Part shown: positions 1 through 8,232 of the stretch, piece by piece
Position numbering within the stretch: the stretch's first letter is position 1
Layout: each line of letters starts with the position of its first letter
NCBI RefSeq assembly: GCF_003063375.1
Contig: NZ_NERY01000002.1
Coordinates: 248,001 to 312,000 of the forward strand
Source of the DNA: Limnohabitans sp. MMS-10A-178
GTDB lineage: Bacteria > Pseudomonadota > Gammaproteobacteria > Burkholderiales > Burkholderiaceae_C
Reading direction: 5' to 3'
DNA length: 64,000 nucleotides
Position numbers and translations under genes: made by a program
Notes under the pieces: generated by a model
The model's input: only the letters and a program-made list of their open reading frames with translations
What the model was told of the DNA's origin: nothing
Databases searched by the model: none

Positions 1-999
1 ACCCCGTGAACCGTTTTCAGCACAAGTTCGGCCAAATTCGCTCGCCACAATAACCACGTCGTTGGGCTCATTGTAGGCCGATCGCAACTGAATGAGTGTG
101 TTGCTGAGATTGGTTAAATTGTTGGCCAATAAGCCGGTTGCTCCGCCTTGATTGATGTGCGTGTCCCAGCCGCCCGAAGACAAGAATCCAATGCGAAGGT
201 GACGATTTTGTTGCATCAAGATGCCAAGGTGTTTGGCATCCAAAGCCAAGCCCTGAGGCGATCCCGCACCATTGTTGGCAGCTTGCTGCTCATTGCTTGA
301 TGCCATGTTGGGCGCTTTGAGCATGTTTGCCGTTGACATTCGGCTATTGGCTCCCTCCAACATGGCACTGGCCATCTTCTCGTGCCCTGCGTACAACTGC
401 AGCACTGCCTCTCGTGTTTTGGTTTCCGCTAGCGTACCTGGCCTTGTTGCTGACAAACCGTTTCCTACCAATTGCACCGGCGCAGGACCCGACAAAATAC
501 GAGGACTGCTTTCCCCCACACCCAATGCATGCAGGCCCATTCCATCGCCAACCATGCCTGACAAAACGTTCAGCCATCCAGCAGAAGGAGAACTAGAACC
601 TGGCTTGCCCGTTTCCCAATGGTACTGAGCATCAAAATGAGATCGGCTTGTATCGGGAGAACCTGCGCAGGGAATTGCAGCTAAGACACCTTGCTGCCAA
701 AGGGGTAGCAAACCAGCGCAAGCAGGGTGAAGACCAAAAGTGTCGTCTAGGGTTAAAGCTGTTTTGAGCGTGCCATCTGGTTTGGGAATGGCAATGCTGG
801 GACGCAATTGGTAATACCTGGCATCGCCATGCGGAACCAACATCGACAAACCATCGTAAGCGCCCCGCAAAAACACAAGAACCATTCGACCCGATTGAGA
901 GGGTGCGTCAGCCAAAGCAGGAATGGCAGAAATGGCTGGCAATGAAAATGCGCCCATTCTGAGAGTCTGAAAAATAGCTTGGCGGCGATTGATTCTCAT
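1..999 (-). CDS. DUF1501 family protein, 3' part beyond the window
   Basis: The frame opens with ATG at 999 and stays open to base 1, so 333 codons are present and the C-terminus lies outside the window. The N-terminus carries a twin-arginine-like stretch (RINRRQAIFQ) and a hydrophobic segment ending near IPALA, so export is likely, perhaps by Tat. The body has the marks of the DUF1501 family: an early FLRGAYDGL stretch, SFDAQ-like text (RSHFDAQYHWE), GGWDTH and, at the edge, ASEFGRT followed by ENGSRG. DUF1501 proteins belong to the alkaline phosphatase/sulfatase-like superfamily, but no reaction is firmly assigned. The gene follows the DUF1800 gene after 20 bp, and the two families are very often paired. 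The function remains unknown. Confidence 0.85.
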   Translation of the reverse strand, partial: MRINRRQAIFQTLRMGAFSLPAISAIPALADAPSQSGRMVLVFLRGAYDGLSMLVPHGDARYYQLRPSIAIPKPDGTLKTALTLDDTFGLHPACAGLLPLWQQGVLAAIPCAGSPDTSRSHFDAQYHWETGKPGSSSPSAGWLNVLSGMVGDGMGLHALGVGESSPRILSGPAPVQLVGNGLSATRPGTLAETKTREAVLQLYAGHEKMASAMLEGANSRMSTANMLKAPNMASSNEQQAANNGAGSPQGLALDAKHLGILMQQNRHLRIGFLSSGGWDTHINQGGATGLLANNLTNLSNTLIQLRSAYNEPNDVVIVASEFGRTCAENGSRG

Positions 1000-1019
1000 G
1001 TGAGCTGCTTTCAAGTTGC

Positions 1020-2564
1020 TTATTTAAAAACCATTTCAGAACTGCCCAGCACAAAGCCCATTCTTTGTTGGGGCGCTTGATTCATGACAGCTTTCTTGGT
1101 GTTGTCTCCCAAGTAGGGGTACAAATCGCTTCTCTCGCCTGCGTTCCTCGAAATGTTGAGTGCAAAGTCAATGCGACGAGTTAAAGCCTCAGGTGTGAAC
1201 CAGGTATTGGCATTGAAAGAATAGCCATCGGGTGTTTGCCAATTTTGAATGGCATGTCCCGCAACAGCCGAATAGCCAAAGGCTTGCAACCACTTAAAGC
1301 GATCTTGCGGCACATTCAAGACACGCAAACTGGCACAAGCAAAGTCATAAGGCGTTCTATACAGCTTGTTCTCTGGATCCCAAAAAGCTGCGTGGTTAAG
1401 CATCACTTTCATCACTTGATAAATGTCTCCGCCGCTTGCTAAAAACGTTTTTTCCATCAAATCAATCAAGTCCTGAGGTGGCGAGTCAGCAACAAAATAT
1501 TCTGCAAGTCTGCGAGAAACGCGTTGGGCAGTTGCAGGATGATTGGCCAAGAAACGAATGGCTTGCTCTCCTTCTGTCATACCTATCGATGCCGCAGAAC
1601 TTGGAATGCTCTGACCCATCAGTGATTTATTGCCAGATTCATGTAGGCGCATGACAAATTGAAAACCGCTGTCAGATCGTGGCGAGATAGTCCAACCCGT
1701 AAAAATTCGAGCAAGTTCACGAACATCGTTTTGGGTATAGCCACCCTGCACGCCCAATGTGTGGAGCTCCATCAATTCACGGGCGTAGTTTTCGTTCAAA
1801 CCCCGACTATTTTGTCCAGCTCTGACAGATTGCGGACTCACACTCAGCCACTGGTCTAAGTAGTACAACATGGCGGGGTGCTTGGCGCTGGCCAACACTA
1901 AATCTTCAAATTTACCCAATGCATGGGCACGGGCCACATGAATGGCATAGTGCCCTGCAAAGGGTCGGACAGGACCCTTTTGTTGGTAGATGTTGAAATG
2001 GTTAAACCAAAACTCAGTCATCCTTGCCAGGAGTGGCTGTTCGACATCGTCATTGCTGCAACTGGCCAAGCGCCAAGCAATGGCCTTGTTAACTTGGGTG
2101 CGATTGTAAAAAAGTGGGTCAGGCTCTTCTTGAAAATGAAAGCGTTTTTCGTTGGCCACGAATTCATTGATGCGAGTTCCGGCTGGTACTGAAGCGCGAG
2201 CTTCGCGTTCTTTTCGTGCGCCATCAAAGATCGTTGGCAGTGGGTCGTTAATGGATGCCAAGTCGGGTGGAAGCTTGGGGGCTTCTAAGCTGGCTTTGCG
2301 CGCTGCGTCCAATTGAGCCAAGGCCCAATTTTTGGGCTGTCCATTGGATTTGAGATCAGCCAACAATGCTGGAGAAGGACCATAGGTAAGTCGGTTGATG
2401 GCTCGCCATTCTGCTGCTGCGCCTTGAATCTGAATAGAACTCAAGGGCAATGACGCGGTTTGGGGCGCTAAAGGTTTTTGAGCGCAACCCCATAGGCTCA
2501 GAAGCAAACAAATTACCAAGGCAAGTTGAGAAGGCAAACCAGGTTTGAGTTGAAAGCCATTCAT
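1020..2564 (-). CDS. DUF1800 family protein, probable lipoprotein
   Basis: The product is about 514 residues from the ATG at 2564; a TTG three codons earlier is also open. An N-terminal hydrophobic stretch ends in SLWGC, a lipobox-like site although Trp at -2 is atypical. The family signature is clear: RLTYGPSP near residue 60, EFWFNHFNIY near 185, and NENYARELMELHTLGV near 258-272, followed by a GYTQNDVRELARIFTGW block. DUF1800 proteins are widespread and are usually encoded beside DUF1501 proteins, as here (20 bp downstream). Their biochemical role is not established; exported polymer- or sugar-related roles have been suggested by context. It follows the sugar dehydrogenase gene by about 33 bp, so the three genes are probably one transcript. 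Confidence 0.85.
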   Translation of the reverse strand: MNGFQLKPGLPSQLALVICLLLSLWGCAQKPLAPQTASLPLSSIQIQGAAAEWRAINRLTYGPSPALLADLKSNGQPKNWALAQLDAARKASLEAPKLPPDLASINDPLPTIFDGARKEREARASVPAGTRINEFVANEKRFHFQEEPDPLFYNRTQVNKAIAWRLASCSNDDVEQPLLARMTEFWFNHFNIYQQKGPVRPFAGHYAIHVARAHALGKFEDLVLASAKHPAMLYYLDQWLSVSPQSVRAGQNSRGLNENYARELMELHTLGVQGGYTQNDVRELARIFTGWTISPRSDSGFQFVMRLHESGNKSLMGQSIPSSAASIGMTEGEQAIRFLANHPATAQRVSRRLAEYFVADSPPQDLIDLMEKTFLASGGDIYQVMKVMLNHAAFWDPENKLYRTPYDFACASLRVLNVPQDRFKWLQAFGYSAVAGHAIQNWQTPDGYSFNANTWFTPEALTRRIDFALNISRNAGERSDLYPYLGDNTKKAVMNQAPQQRMGFVLGSSEMVFK

Positions 2565-2597
2565 GTGATTCAATCAGAGTGATTCAAGTTAGAACTC

Positions 2598-3749
2598 TCA
2601 GGGCTTGGCTGGCTCAATTCTGAGCAAAGCGCCCTGTACGTCATCTGTCAACAAATAGACCAGGCCATCGGGCCCCATGCGCACATCCCGAATGCGTCCA
2701 GGCCGACCTTGGAACAGACGTTCTTCGCTCACAACCTTTTCCCCATCGAGGCTTAGCCGAACCAGCATCTGACCGCGCAAGGCGCCCACCAGCAAACTGC
2801 CCTGCCACTGGGGGAACTGAGAACCACTGACAAAAGCCATGCCCGATGGCGCAATGGACGGCACCCACACCTTCACTGCTTGCACCATACCTTGCTTTTC
2901 CTGACCCTCACCAATTTTGGTACCCAGACCATAGTTCACGCCATGCGTGATCACGGGCCAGCCATAATTCAAGCCCGAGCGCATCACGTTGACCTCATCA
3001 CCACCTTGAGGCCCGTGTTCATGCGTCCAGAGTTCGCCAGTTTGAGGGTGCAAGGCCGCACCTTGCATGTTGCGATTGCCTAGTGTCCATTTTTCAGGCA
3101 ATGCCCCTGCCCTTTTGACAAAGGGATTGTTGTCAGGCACACGCCCATCATCGTGCAAGCGAATGACAGAGCCAGCGTGGTCGTCAAATTTTTGGGCTCG
3201 GTCTTTGTCGCCACGATCACCTAAGGTGAGATACACAAAACCTGATTGATCGAAAACAATTCGTCCACCGAAATGAAACCCAGAACGCGTTTTGGGCTGC
3301 ATGCTAAAAATCACTTGGACGTCTGTCATGCGCTGACCTTGAAGCTTGCCCCTGGCCAGTGCTGTGCCCCAGCCACCCGGTCCTGGCGCGTTATAAGCCC
3401 AATAGATCCAACCGTTTTGCGCATACTGAGGATGCAAAACCACGTCGAACAAGCCGCCTTGGCCGTGAGAAATTACTTCTGGCAAACCATCAATGGGTTT
3501 GGGGTCTAACTTGAAATCAGAACTCACCAAACGCAAGCGCCCGGCCCTTTCAGTGATCAAAAATCGACCGTCTGGCAAAAAGGCAACAGACCATGGGTTC
3601 TCAAGACCCGATACCAAAGTGGAAATTCGAAAAGCGTGTTTCTCGGATTGCACCACTGCAGATTTATCTTGCGCCCCTGCATGAAGGCACAAGGTGCTAA
3701 AAATGCATGAGGCAGATAAAAAGAGGGCTTTAAAAGAATGAGATTTCAT
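2598..3749 (-). CDS. PQQ-dependent sugar dehydrogenase, soluble aldose type
   Basis: This 383-residue protein has a signal peptide (hydrophobic residues 8-25, AGA before QDK), so it is periplasmic. Its beta-propeller sequence fits the glucose/sorbosone dehydrogenase family (Asd/YliI type): ENPWSVAFLPDG near 50, GFHFGGRI at 157-164, GDRGDKDRAQ near 178, GNRNMQG at 224-230, and WTHEHGPQGGDE at 241-252, followed by NYGWPV. In this family these segments place the catalytic His and the PQQ and calcium ligands. It would oxidise aldose sugars outside the cytoplasm and pass electrons to a respiratory acceptor. The exact substrate cannot be read from sequence. The ATG at 3749 has only a weak ribosome-binding site. 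It lies 69 bp after the S9 peptidase stop and leads into the DUF1800/DUF1501 pair. Confidence 0.85.
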   Translation of the reverse strand: MKSHSFKALFLSASCIFSTLCLHAGAQDKSAVVQSEKHAFRISTLVSGLENPWSVAFLPDGRFLITERAGRLRLVSSDFKLDPKPIDGLPEVISHGQGGLFDVVLHPQYAQNGWIYWAYNAPGPGGWGTALARGKLQGQRMTDVQVIFSMQPKTRSGFHFGGRIVFDQSGFVYLTLGDRGDKDRAQKFDDHAGSVIRLHDDGRVPDNNPFVKRAGALPEKWTLGNRNMQGAALHPQTGELWTHEHGPQGGDEVNVMRSGLNYGWPVITHGVNYGLGTKIGEGQEKQGMVQAVKVWVPSIAPSGMAFVSGSQFPQWQGSLLVGALRGQMLVRLSLDGEKVVSEERLFQGRPGRIRDVRMGPDGLVYLLTDDVQGALLRIEPAKP

Positions 3750-3818
3750 AAGTTGCGATGATAAACGTCAGCTTATTTTTCGCAAGTTAATTAGGCTCAT
3801 TCTTTTAAGCAATGCGCT

Positions 3819-5873
3819 TCATTTTGGTAGCGCAGTTTCCAAAAACTGAAGCATGCCCTCAAACAAGCGGATATTGTTGGCGGTGACACCGTATCCGTGT
3901 CCCTCCCCCTTGCCCACGAAATATTCCTTGACGGGATTTCCGGAGGCTCGCAGTGCGTCAGCCATTCGGACTGCCTGCGAAGGCGGTGTGCGTGTATCTC
4001 GCTCTCCCACATACATGAAAACTGGCACCTTGATCTTGTCGGCATGATGGATGGGAGATATGCTTTTTGCAATGGGATCATCAATGGAATTGACTCCGAT
4101 CACCCGCAACCAGTATGCCCTTGCAGACTGGCTCGCAGAATAGTCCGCATTGGTATGCTGAAAAGGTAAATCTGTAACAGGCAGACCTGAGATGGCGCAA
4201 CTAAAAGGATTGCTTGGCCTAACCAAGGCTTGCAAAGCTGCGTAACCACCGTAACTGGCACCCGAGATGCACAATCTTTTTGGATCGGCAAAGCCTTGCG
4301 CAACGGCCCAAGTCACAGCGTCTTCGTGGTCATCGAGCATTTGCCGACCGTAAGTTCCAAAGCCTGCGTAGTAGATGGAAGAGCCGAGTTCAGGTGTGAT
4401 TCGAAAGTTGGGTAGAACCACCGCATAACCCCTTGAGGCCAACACTTGAGCTTCTAAGACACCAAAAGAAGACCCAAATCGGCCACCGGAAACCACATCC
4501 CTTGCAAATGGGCCTCCATGAATGTGGAAGATAGTGGCGAGTTTGTCACCTTGCTTGTAATTGGGTGGCAATACGTAAAAAGAAGGTATTTCCAAGCCAT
4601 CTCTGGTTTTGAGGCGGAAGGGGCGAACTGCTGCAAGTTTTCCTTCTAGCCATGGGCGTGAGGGTCCAATTTCTTCCAAGCGTTTTGCTTCAGAGTCAAA
4701 AAGATAGAACTTTCCAGGTGAACGGTCCGAGAAAGAGGACACCACCAAGCGTTTTCTGGGCGCCGAAATGAGGTTGGTTCTTCCTGGCAATGACGCATCC
4801 ACTGAAGCTTGCATCTTTGCAGCTTCCTCATCCAGCCAGACCGTCTGAAGTGTGTCGGCATCAATCCTGATGCCAATCAGTCGTCCACTGACTGGGTCTC
4901 GAATGAGGCTTGAAAGGGGTTCACCCTGAGGCGAAGCACCAAGATCGTACTGGGGATGTTCTGCGACCAATTCAAGAATTTGCTGCTTTTCGGGGTCGTA
5001 CCTGAAGATTGCCATGTTGGCTCGACCTTCGTTGGACGAGATCAAGAGGGTCTTGCCGTCAGGCTCAATGGCCAGAGGCACAAAAGCTGGCGGCTTGGTA
5101 GCGTCAAAGCGATTGATCTCCTTCCATGGAGATTCAACATTAGCTCGATAGTAAGTGTGTATCAAGTTACTGCTACCGCGGCCCGAAGCCACTGCAACCA
5201 ATGGCGCATTTTTGGAGTCTAAGATCCAGCGCGAGATGCCGTTGGCAGGCCTACCGGCGGTCAATAGTCGGTAACGGCCAGTTAGGAGGTTTAGACGGTA
5301 AAGCTCAAACGAGTCATCGGTTCCAATTGCGCCGGCTGCAATAATTTCATCAGTTGTGCCGGGGATGGAGGCTTGGTAACGCAGTGCCACAAAGCCACCA
5401 GTTTCGTTTCTTCTGAGCTGTGCGGCAGTATTGGCAAGTTGGCGAAAGTCTTTGCCCTCCCTAGACACTGTGAACAGTCCGCCGGCATTGGGGGCTTCTT
5501 GGCCAGAAGGTTTGTTGATTTCGATGGCAGAGAAAACCAAGCGCTCGTCACCCACCCACCTGACTTGGCCGACATCAATGTCATTGAAATTTGTGATCCC
5601 AGACGAGCTGCGCTTTTCAAGGTCGATGATGACCAGATTAAGGCGCCCCGAAATTGCCCTAGTTGTTGCCAAATAGCGCCCACTGGGTGACGCAAGCATT
5701 TCGGTGTACTGAGGACGCCTGACAAATTCTTCAATCGCAGGAAGGGCCGTGGTAGCTGTGGTAGCTGTGGGGGATGTCTGTGCCTGCAAGTGTCCCAAGG
5801 GATAAAGAGAAAAAATCCCCAAAGCAACTGTCAATGCAATTCGCGCCTTTTGCGCAACATGGTCATACTTCAT
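3819..5873 (-). CDS. Secreted S9-family serine peptidase (prolyl oligopeptidase/acylaminoacyl type)
   Basis: The 684-residue product has a signal peptide (residues 1-32, LQAQ region), a beta-propeller-like N-terminal half and an alpha/beta-hydrolase C-terminal half from about residue 415. The catalytic triad can be read: Ser540 in SGASYGGY, Asp626 in GERDTRTP, and His659 in GEGHGYG; the oxyanion-side HGGP is near 452-455. S9 enzymes cleave short peptides, and the related lasso-peptide isopeptidases sit next to TonB receptors. AAGGAG eight bases before the ATG supports the start. The gene has its own promoter upstream (5957-5985) but lies in line with the hydroxylase and methyltransferase genes. 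A role in processing a peptide brought in by the receptor is inference. Confidence 0.9.
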   Translation of the reverse strand: MKYDHVAQKARIALTVALGIFSLYPLGHLQAQTSPTATTATTALPAIEEFVRRPQYTEMLASPSGRYLATTRAISGRLNLVIIDLEKRSSSGITNFNDIDVGQVRWVGDERLVFSAIEINKPSGQEAPNAGGLFTVSREGKDFRQLANTAAQLRRNETGGFVALRYQASIPGTTDEIIAAGAIGTDDSFELYRLNLLTGRYRLLTAGRPANGISRWILDSKNAPLVAVASGRGSSNLIHTYYRANVESPWKEINRFDATKPPAFVPLAIEPDGKTLLISSNEGRANMAIFRYDPEKQQILELVAEHPQYDLGASPQGEPLSSLIRDPVSGRLIGIRIDADTLQTVWLDEEAAKMQASVDASLPGRTNLISAPRKRLVVSSFSDRSPGKFYLFDSEAKRLEEIGPSRPWLEGKLAAVRPFRLKTRDGLEIPSFYVLPPNYKQGDKLATIFHIHGGPFARDVVSGGRFGSSFGVLEAQVLASRGYAVVLPNFRITPELGSSIYYAGFGTYGRQMLDDHEDAVTWAVAQGFADPKRLCISGASYGGYAALQALVRPSNPFSCAISGLPVTDLPFQHTNADYSASQSARAYWLRVIGVNSIDDPIAKSISPIHHADKIKVPVFMYVGERDTRTPPSQAVRMADALRASGNPVKEYFVGKGEGHGYGVTANNIRLFEGMLQFLETALPK

Positions 5874-5950
5874 CGAGCCTGCTCCTTCAAAAAAAATACG
5901 TCCAGTGAATACGGCAAAAACGACTTCACTGGGCTGAATAAGTAAAATCT

Positions 5951-5974
5951 ATGTAGATAGTATAAATGCTACAT
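5951..5974. promoter_or_regulatory. Perfect inverted repeat over the S9 peptidase promoter
   Basis: ATGTAG and CTACAT form perfect 6-bp arms separated by 12 bp, giving a 24-bp dyad that covers the -10 element of the leftward promoter. Its size and position fit an operator for a dimeric regulator. No regulator gene is visible nearby. Confidence 0.5.
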
Positions 5975-5985
5975 CAAAAAGTCAA
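5957..5985 (-). promoter_or_regulatory. Probable sigma70 promoter of the S9 peptidase gene
   Basis: Read leftward there is TTGACT, a 17-bp spacer, then TACTAT. The -35 lies close to the stop of the methyltransferase gene (5989), so the peptidase gene can be expressed independently. A leader of roughly 75 bases would follow. Confidence 0.6.
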
Positions 5986-5988
5986 GTG

Positions 5989-6984
5989 TCAAATTGATTT
6001 AACAAGCTTGTGAGCATCCAATGTCCATGCCACAGTACCCAAAGAGCACTCAAGAAGGCTTACATGGATAGGATCAAACCCATTCAAAGTGAGCTCATGC
6101 GCAATGGCATCTATGCCTGATTGATCCAGCGCGCAAGACCTCATGGCCGTCAGCCGCGACCTTTCGGCTTCGTACAAAACGCGAAGTGTCTTTAGGTGTT
6201 CTTGGGCGGCGCCTAGTGTTTCCTCCGATACAGCTTGCACCATGTCTCGGGATATCACAAGCCAGTTAAGCAAGACACTCTGAGCATCGCTGCGCTCATC
6301 AAGAACCGTCTTCATTCGATTGACGGATTGATTAAAGGCATCACGAACCTCAACGCCATGCATCATTCGAGCGACCGGATCTGCAGGGGCAGTTACCTTC
6401 GATTTCAGCAAAGCAGATACTAGCTCGGGAAAGCCCAGTTCATCGAGAATGAGGTTGAGATCAGATAAACCAAGCGCTGACTGTCGATCAATCACCGATC
6501 CTTGGACATGCACAACCGCATGTAACCTCCCCCCCTTTTCTAGCCAGGAGGCGCAGCCTTGTGCGATGTGTTCATGGCTCACATATTCCAGGCCAAAGTT
6601 GCTGACAATGGCGTTTGCATGGTGCTCCGAAGCAGACAAGTTCTCCCATGGCACACCGAATTTGCCTGTCACAAAAGGAAGGTCACTGACAGAAGTTGAA
6701 GGAATTTGGGCTTGGTCCACACACAACCATTGAGTGGCAGATGCAGGCCTTTGGTGCTCACTGTCTATTGAGGCAAAAAGTCTGGAAAGCACAGCAGGCC
6801 CACTGCCAATGTCAACAATATTCGAGCTTTCAAATATCCAAGACTTCTGCTCAAACCAGTGCTCGCGCAATGCAACTGCAGCGGGATCAGAGCCCAGAAG
6901 ATTCCAAGAGGGAAGCACGGTCTGACTCCAGAGTTGAGACCAAGGATCAGTGCTTGTGACTTCAGAGCTTTTTAAATCAGACAT
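5989..6984 (-). CDS. Class I SAM-dependent methyltransferase-like protein
   Basis: The product is about 331 residues from the ATG at 6984, which has GGAG eight bases upstream and overlaps the previous gene by 8 nt (ATGTCTGA). A longer TTG start at 7020 is less likely. The N-terminal half looks like a Rossmann methyltransferase: motif I VDIGSGPAVLSR near residues 57-68, an acidic residue after the next strand (LCVDQAQ), and a later NFGLEYVSHEH followed by LEKGGRLHAVVH. The C-terminal 150 residues are mostly helical and I do not recognise them. The substrate is unknown. Tight coupling to the aspartyl hydroxylase-like gene suggests the two enzymes act on the same molecule. The fold call is fairly safe, but activity is not proven. 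Confidence 0.65.
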   Translation of the reverse strand: MSDLKSSEVTSTDPWSQLWSQTVLPSWNLLGSDPAAVALREHWFEQKSWIFESSNIVDIGSGPAVLSRLFASIDSEHQRPASATQWLCVDQAQIPSTSVSDLPFVTGKFGVPWENLSASEHHANAIVSNFGLEYVSHEHIAQGCASWLEKGGRLHAVVHVQGSVIDRQSALGLSDLNLILDELGFPELVSALLKSKVTAPADPVARMMHGVEVRDAFNQSVNRMKTVLDERSDAQSVLLNWLVISRDMVQAVSEETLGAAQEHLKTLRVLYEAERSRLTAMRSCALDQSGIDAIAHELTLNGFDPIHVSLLECSLGTVAWTLDAHKLVKSI

Positions 6985-8134
6985 TTTCAGGCTCCGCAGG
7001 TAAAAATTGATCGCGTTCAATGGATGAAATCGCTTTGATTAAGTTGGAAAAAACCTCTCTCTCCACCATGCTGAGGTTGGGATGCCAAGCATCCATCAAT
7101 AAGATGCCTCGCCGCTTGTCAGAAGGGTTCAAGGCGCTGTGTTCAAAGGTGTCATCAAATACCAAGGGTTCGCCCTCTTTCCAATAATGGCGCCCCACAT
7201 TGGTCAACTCCAAATAGCAACCATCTGGAACTCGCAAGGGCAAGTGCACAACCACGCGGGCATTGGTCACCCCAAAGTGCGGCTCAATACGGGAGCCAGG
7301 TTGCAGCACGGAAAAACAAATTTCTGGCGACTGGCCATCAATGCGACAAAGGTCGATAGATTCCAATACCTTGGAGGTGTTTGGACATTTCTGCTGGGCC
7401 GCCTCAAAACGAGTTCCATGACGGTAAAAGAAAAATGCGTCCCATGATGCTTTTTCGTTGCCCGAAACATAAGTCTTCAAATCGTTTTGGCCAGTATGTC
7501 CCATGAAAGGCTTTAAGACCTGTTGGTCATTCATCAGTTCATCGAATTCAGCCTGAATGTCAAGAAAAGCGCTTTTCAGCGTTGGCACGATCGGATGGCT
7601 TTGAGCGTCTAGAAATCCACCCGTATCCAGTCCGGGGATGTAAATCACTTTGGGCTGTTGAGTGGCAAAGGACGAGAAAACATTGGCCTCTCCCAAGTAA
7701 CCACTCAAGGCTCGATTGATTCGAAAATATTCTTTAGATTCAATATTATTAGAGCTTTTGTTAATAGATTGCTTGAGGTATTTTGTCCTCAAATCTCGCA
7801 TTTTGGTAGACATGGCTCGAAAAAGCTGTTCATCGCCAAACCCCAAAATTGCCATTGCTTCTGCATCAAGCATATCGGCACGATTTCTAGCTGCTCTATT
7901 CCAACTATTAAGAGCAGAGGTAGCTTGTTCAGAATTAGCCATCCATGTTGCGTGGGCCATTGCCAGATAGGAAAGACCTGGTCCAGACCCCTCAAGCGAT
8001 AAGAACTGATCAATCACCTCTAAGCGATCGGGGCCTGATTCACGAGAGGATTGAACAATATGTTTCAACGACTTTTGCCAGCCATCCGTCTGGGCAAGCA
8101 CAGAATTTAAGCTCTGGCGAACTTCATCAACCAT
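6977..8134 (-). CDS. Aspartyl/asparaginyl beta-hydroxylase-family dioxygenase
   Basis: The protein has about 385 residues from the ATG at 8134, which has GGAG seven bases upstream; the frame is open to a TTG at 8164. The first half is helical and resembles a TPR-like region. The C-terminal third matches the AspH/LpxO-type Fe(II)/2-oxoglutarate fold: EPHFGVTNARVVVHLPL (His about 286), VFDDTFEHSALN (His about 332), then RRGILLMDAWHP with the Arg expected to bind 2-oxoglutarate. Known members hydroxylate Asp/Asn side chains or the lipid A acyl chain. No signal peptide is seen, so it should act in the cytoplasm. It lies between a TonB receptor gene and a co-translated methyltransferase gene. The substrate is unknown. 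Confidence 0.8.
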   Translation of the reverse strand: MVDEVRQSLNSVLAQTDGWQKSLKHIVQSSRESGPDRLEVIDQFLSLEGSGPGLSYLAMAHATWMANSEQATSALNSWNRAARNRADMLDAEAMAILGFGDEQLFRAMSTKMRDLRTKYLKQSINKSSNNIESKEYFRINRALSGYLGEANVFSSFATQQPKVIYIPGLDTGGFLDAQSHPIVPTLKSAFLDIQAEFDELMNDQQVLKPFMGHTGQNDLKTYVSGNEKASWDAFFFYRHGTRFEAAQQKCPNTSKVLESIDLCRIDGQSPEICFSVLQPGSRIEPHFGVTNARVVVHLPLRVPDGCYLELTNVGRHYWKEGEPLVFDDTFEHSALNPSDKRRGILLMDAWHPNLSMVEREVFSNLIKAISSIERDQFLPAEPENV

Positions 8135-8181
8135 CGAGGTCTCCAAGGGAAACAAAAAATGCAAAAAACCAGCTTCGAATG

Positions 8182-8207
8182 AAAAAGGGGGACCCAGAGG
8201 GTCCCCC
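8182..8207 (-). terminator. Rho-independent terminator after the TonB receptor gene
   Basis: A perfect 9-bp stem GGGGGACCC/GGGTCCCCC closes a 3-base loop and is followed, on the minus strand, by five T residues. It lies between the receptor stop (8233) and the hydroxylase start (8134), so it should lower expression of the downstream genes or be read through in a regulated way. Confidence 0.85.
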
Positions 8208-8232
8208 GTAAGTTCAAGAAACGACTTGATCC

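Noticed and set aside
5291-5827. Second minus-strand frame of 178 codons inside the S9 peptidase gene
   Set aside because: Overlaps the strongly supported peptidase reading frame and shows no domain.
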